Below, piece by piece: positions 62,201 to 64,000 of a DNA stretch of 64,000 nucleotides. Position 1 is the first letter of the stretch. Every line of letters begins with the position of its first letter. The notes under the pieces are model-generated. The model saw nothing but the letters and a program-made list of their open reading frames with translations. It had not been told where the DNA came from and ran no database searches. The translations under genes and the position numbers were made by a program. Origin of the DNA: Rostratula benghalensis (Eukaryota > Chordata > Aves > Charadriiformes > Rostratulidae); contig VXAI01000114.1 of assembly GCA_013399305.1 (NCBI GenBank), forward strand, positions 1,504,188 through 1,568,187, written 5' to 3'.

Positions 62201-64000
62201 TACCTGGGCAATCTGAAACAACTTTAAATAAAACAAAACCAGACCAATTTTAGATGTTCTTTTTGAAGTGCCTACACATCATGTAAATATTATGCTACAA
62301 AAAGTTAGGCAAGACAGAATGAAAAAAAAATAAAAAATCTGAGATCATAAACGCAAGAGATTGGTGGAAACTCCTTTCTGATATGTAGTACCTGCTAGCT
62401 GCATAATATCCAGAAGTATATGGTACATGGTGCTGTTTATACCACAGTTGTGTAATGCCAACTGTTTCATAAAACAAACACCCTAAATCCACAGCTGGAC
62501 ATCATTATAAAAAGGAGGGTGCAGATGTAAAGACCTTTCCAAACTGTGAAGCAAGGAGACCTTCCTCATGGCTGCTGCACGAGAATCCTTTTGCATGCTT
62601 AGCAATATCCTGTTCAGTACATTCTGGCGTGTGATATGACATGTAAAGATAAAGATCTGCACCCATCAAGATACCTGTTTTTTTCTACTATTCATCCCTG
62701 TTACTGGGATCCCTTAGGAACCATGTACCAGTTGTTCCTCAGTCTCACATCCTGGATTCCAGGCTATTTCTGTAGTCAGTTCAACAGAGCAAGGACTACT
62801 AAGAGCAGTCTCTTTTCCCCTGGGCAGAATGAGGACACGCTCCCTGCTGCTGATTTGAATTGCAGCAGCACACCTTGGACAACAGCACAAGACCAGAAAT
62901 CATTGTACCATCACAGCCGTTTGGGTAATGCCTCACTTACAAATGAGACAAGAGGAAAATGAAATTATGTTTAGTGCACCAATTACACCACAGGGACATC
63001 CTTCATGACATAGCAAGAAAAGGATCTAAGTGACCATTCACAGAGGAACTAGTATGAGGCCTTAAAAACTAGGACCAAAACGCCCTGAATTTAATAACAT
63101 AAAATAAACCATGAGCAGATAGTACTAGGATTCAGAGGGAGGTTAGAATACCAGTACCAGTAATTACCAGTATTTCCAGTTGTAATTGGAAAGACTTCAG
63201 GGCTCATTTAATGGGCAGATAACTGCTATCACTTGTCTTACTGGTAACAAGAACTTGAACAATAGGTTCAGTTGGCAGATAGTGTGGGCTTATTCATGCC
63301 TTTAAAAGAAAAAACAGTCCCATTTGACCGTAGTCTAAGGATCAAGAGAAATGGTCGTACAGAATGACCAGAAGTTATGTACCTTGTTGATATTCCAGGT
63401 TTTTAGTGTAGACGGTAATAAGTTCAGTGAGTTTGCCAAGATGTCATCTTTGTCATATTCCTTTTTGCTGTTCTTTCCTTATATTTTGCCTGAGCACACA
63501 AGAATCAGATTTATGAAAAATGTATGCTGTTGTCAAGTACATACAAGTAATTTCTGTGAAGTGTTAACTAAGAAGGACTTATCTGCCAAAATTTAAGTAT
63601 ATGTTTATTTTTAAGCACTTTTTATTTTCATTCTTCTGTGGGAATCATCAAAATATGATAATGTATTGTTTAAATTCTGAACTTCAAATATAATAAACTA
63701 ACCTGAGACAGGACTAACGCTGAGAACTCAGTAATTCTTCTTACACCCATTGGATTTCAGGCACCTCTCAAGCTTCCAAATGCCTTTCTGATCCTAGAGA
63801 TGTCTCAAAAAAAAATAATCCCAAACCAGCAAACAACCAAAAGCAGACTTTATATTTTTTTTTCCAAATATAATTCAGAATACACTTCTTACTTCATTAA
63901 GTAGCCTTTCAAACATACAGGTGCTGCACATAATGAAAAGTTGAAACGCTGTGTTAGCAGCTGATAGCATAAAACTATAAAAAATAGATGTCATGAAAAC
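59240..64000. other. Gene-free unique DNA
   Basis: The longest frame is 116 codons (60130-60480, minus) with no recognisable family. Apart from the inverted repeat at 61255-61328, and a local run of ACCAGTA-like words at 63149-63180, nothing stands out. A GGAAAATTGAGGTCCTGGAC phrase near 61452 may be a very decayed MIR scrap. Confidence 0.55.
61255..61328. repeat. Perfect 17-bp inverted repeat with 40-bp spacer
   Basis: GGCTTGAAATAGGTCCC at 61255-61271 is repeated as its exact reverse complement at 61312-61328. The pairing stops cleanly at both ends, and the 40-base spacer shows no strong further pairing. A match this long at this spacing is not expected by chance in 64 kb. It may be the core of a decayed palindromic transposon or a hairpin-forming element; I recognise no family. 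Confidence 0.8.

Noticed and set aside
1..64000. CRISPR arrays, tRNA/rRNA genes, bacterial operons
   Set aside because: None seen; sequence character and the CR1 element are vertebrate, and no regularly spaced repeats or cloverleaf sequences were found.

Overview
This looks like a gene-free, AT-rich stretch of a sauropsid genome, most likely a bird. The best evidence is one clear CR1 LINE 3' end on the minus strand (about 22871-23370). It ends in the ATTCTGTG/ATTCTGAG octamer typical of CR1 and keeps a recognisable ORF2 C-terminus. No mammalian-type repeats (Alu, L1, B1) or long recent transposons are visible. That low repeat load fits a bird better than a turtle or crocodilian, but the species cannot be read from the sequence. 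Two assembly gaps (24105-24221 and 59210-59239) and one ambiguous base (14318) show it is a draft eukaryotic assembly.

I found no exon, RNA gene, CpG island or promoter that I can support. Open frames are short (none over 192 codons), occur on both strands, often overlap in several frames, and none matches a protein family I recognise except the CR1 remnant. The window is best described as intergenic or deep-intronic DNA. There are no operons or gene teams to describe.

Layout: 1-22870 is unique sequence with homopolymer tracts and a few ancient repeat scraps (2302, 8273, 17392). At 22871-23370 lies the CR1. From 24222 to 25340 three ancient repeat scraps cluster. From 27292 to 41000 the sequence is mostly unique, with several blocks resembling conserved non-coding elements (28060-28640, 32455-32800, 36590-36960). 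From 41941 to 48682 there are more ancient SINE-like tails and scraps, densest at 44965-45710. At 49835-49950 there is a nested palindrome that reads like a small DNA transposon (MITE), followed by a homeodomain-motif-rich block at 50190-50480. From 52925 to the end there is another ancient repeat, a G-quadruplex-prone purine tract (58812-58876) and a perfect 17-bp inverted repeat (61255-61328).

No undescribed multi-gene biological system is visible. The most interesting items are the nested palindrome at 49835-49950, the long inverted repeat at 61255-61328, and the possible conserved regulatory blocks. All calls are by eye; family names for ancient repeats come from memory of consensus phrases and need a repeat-library search.
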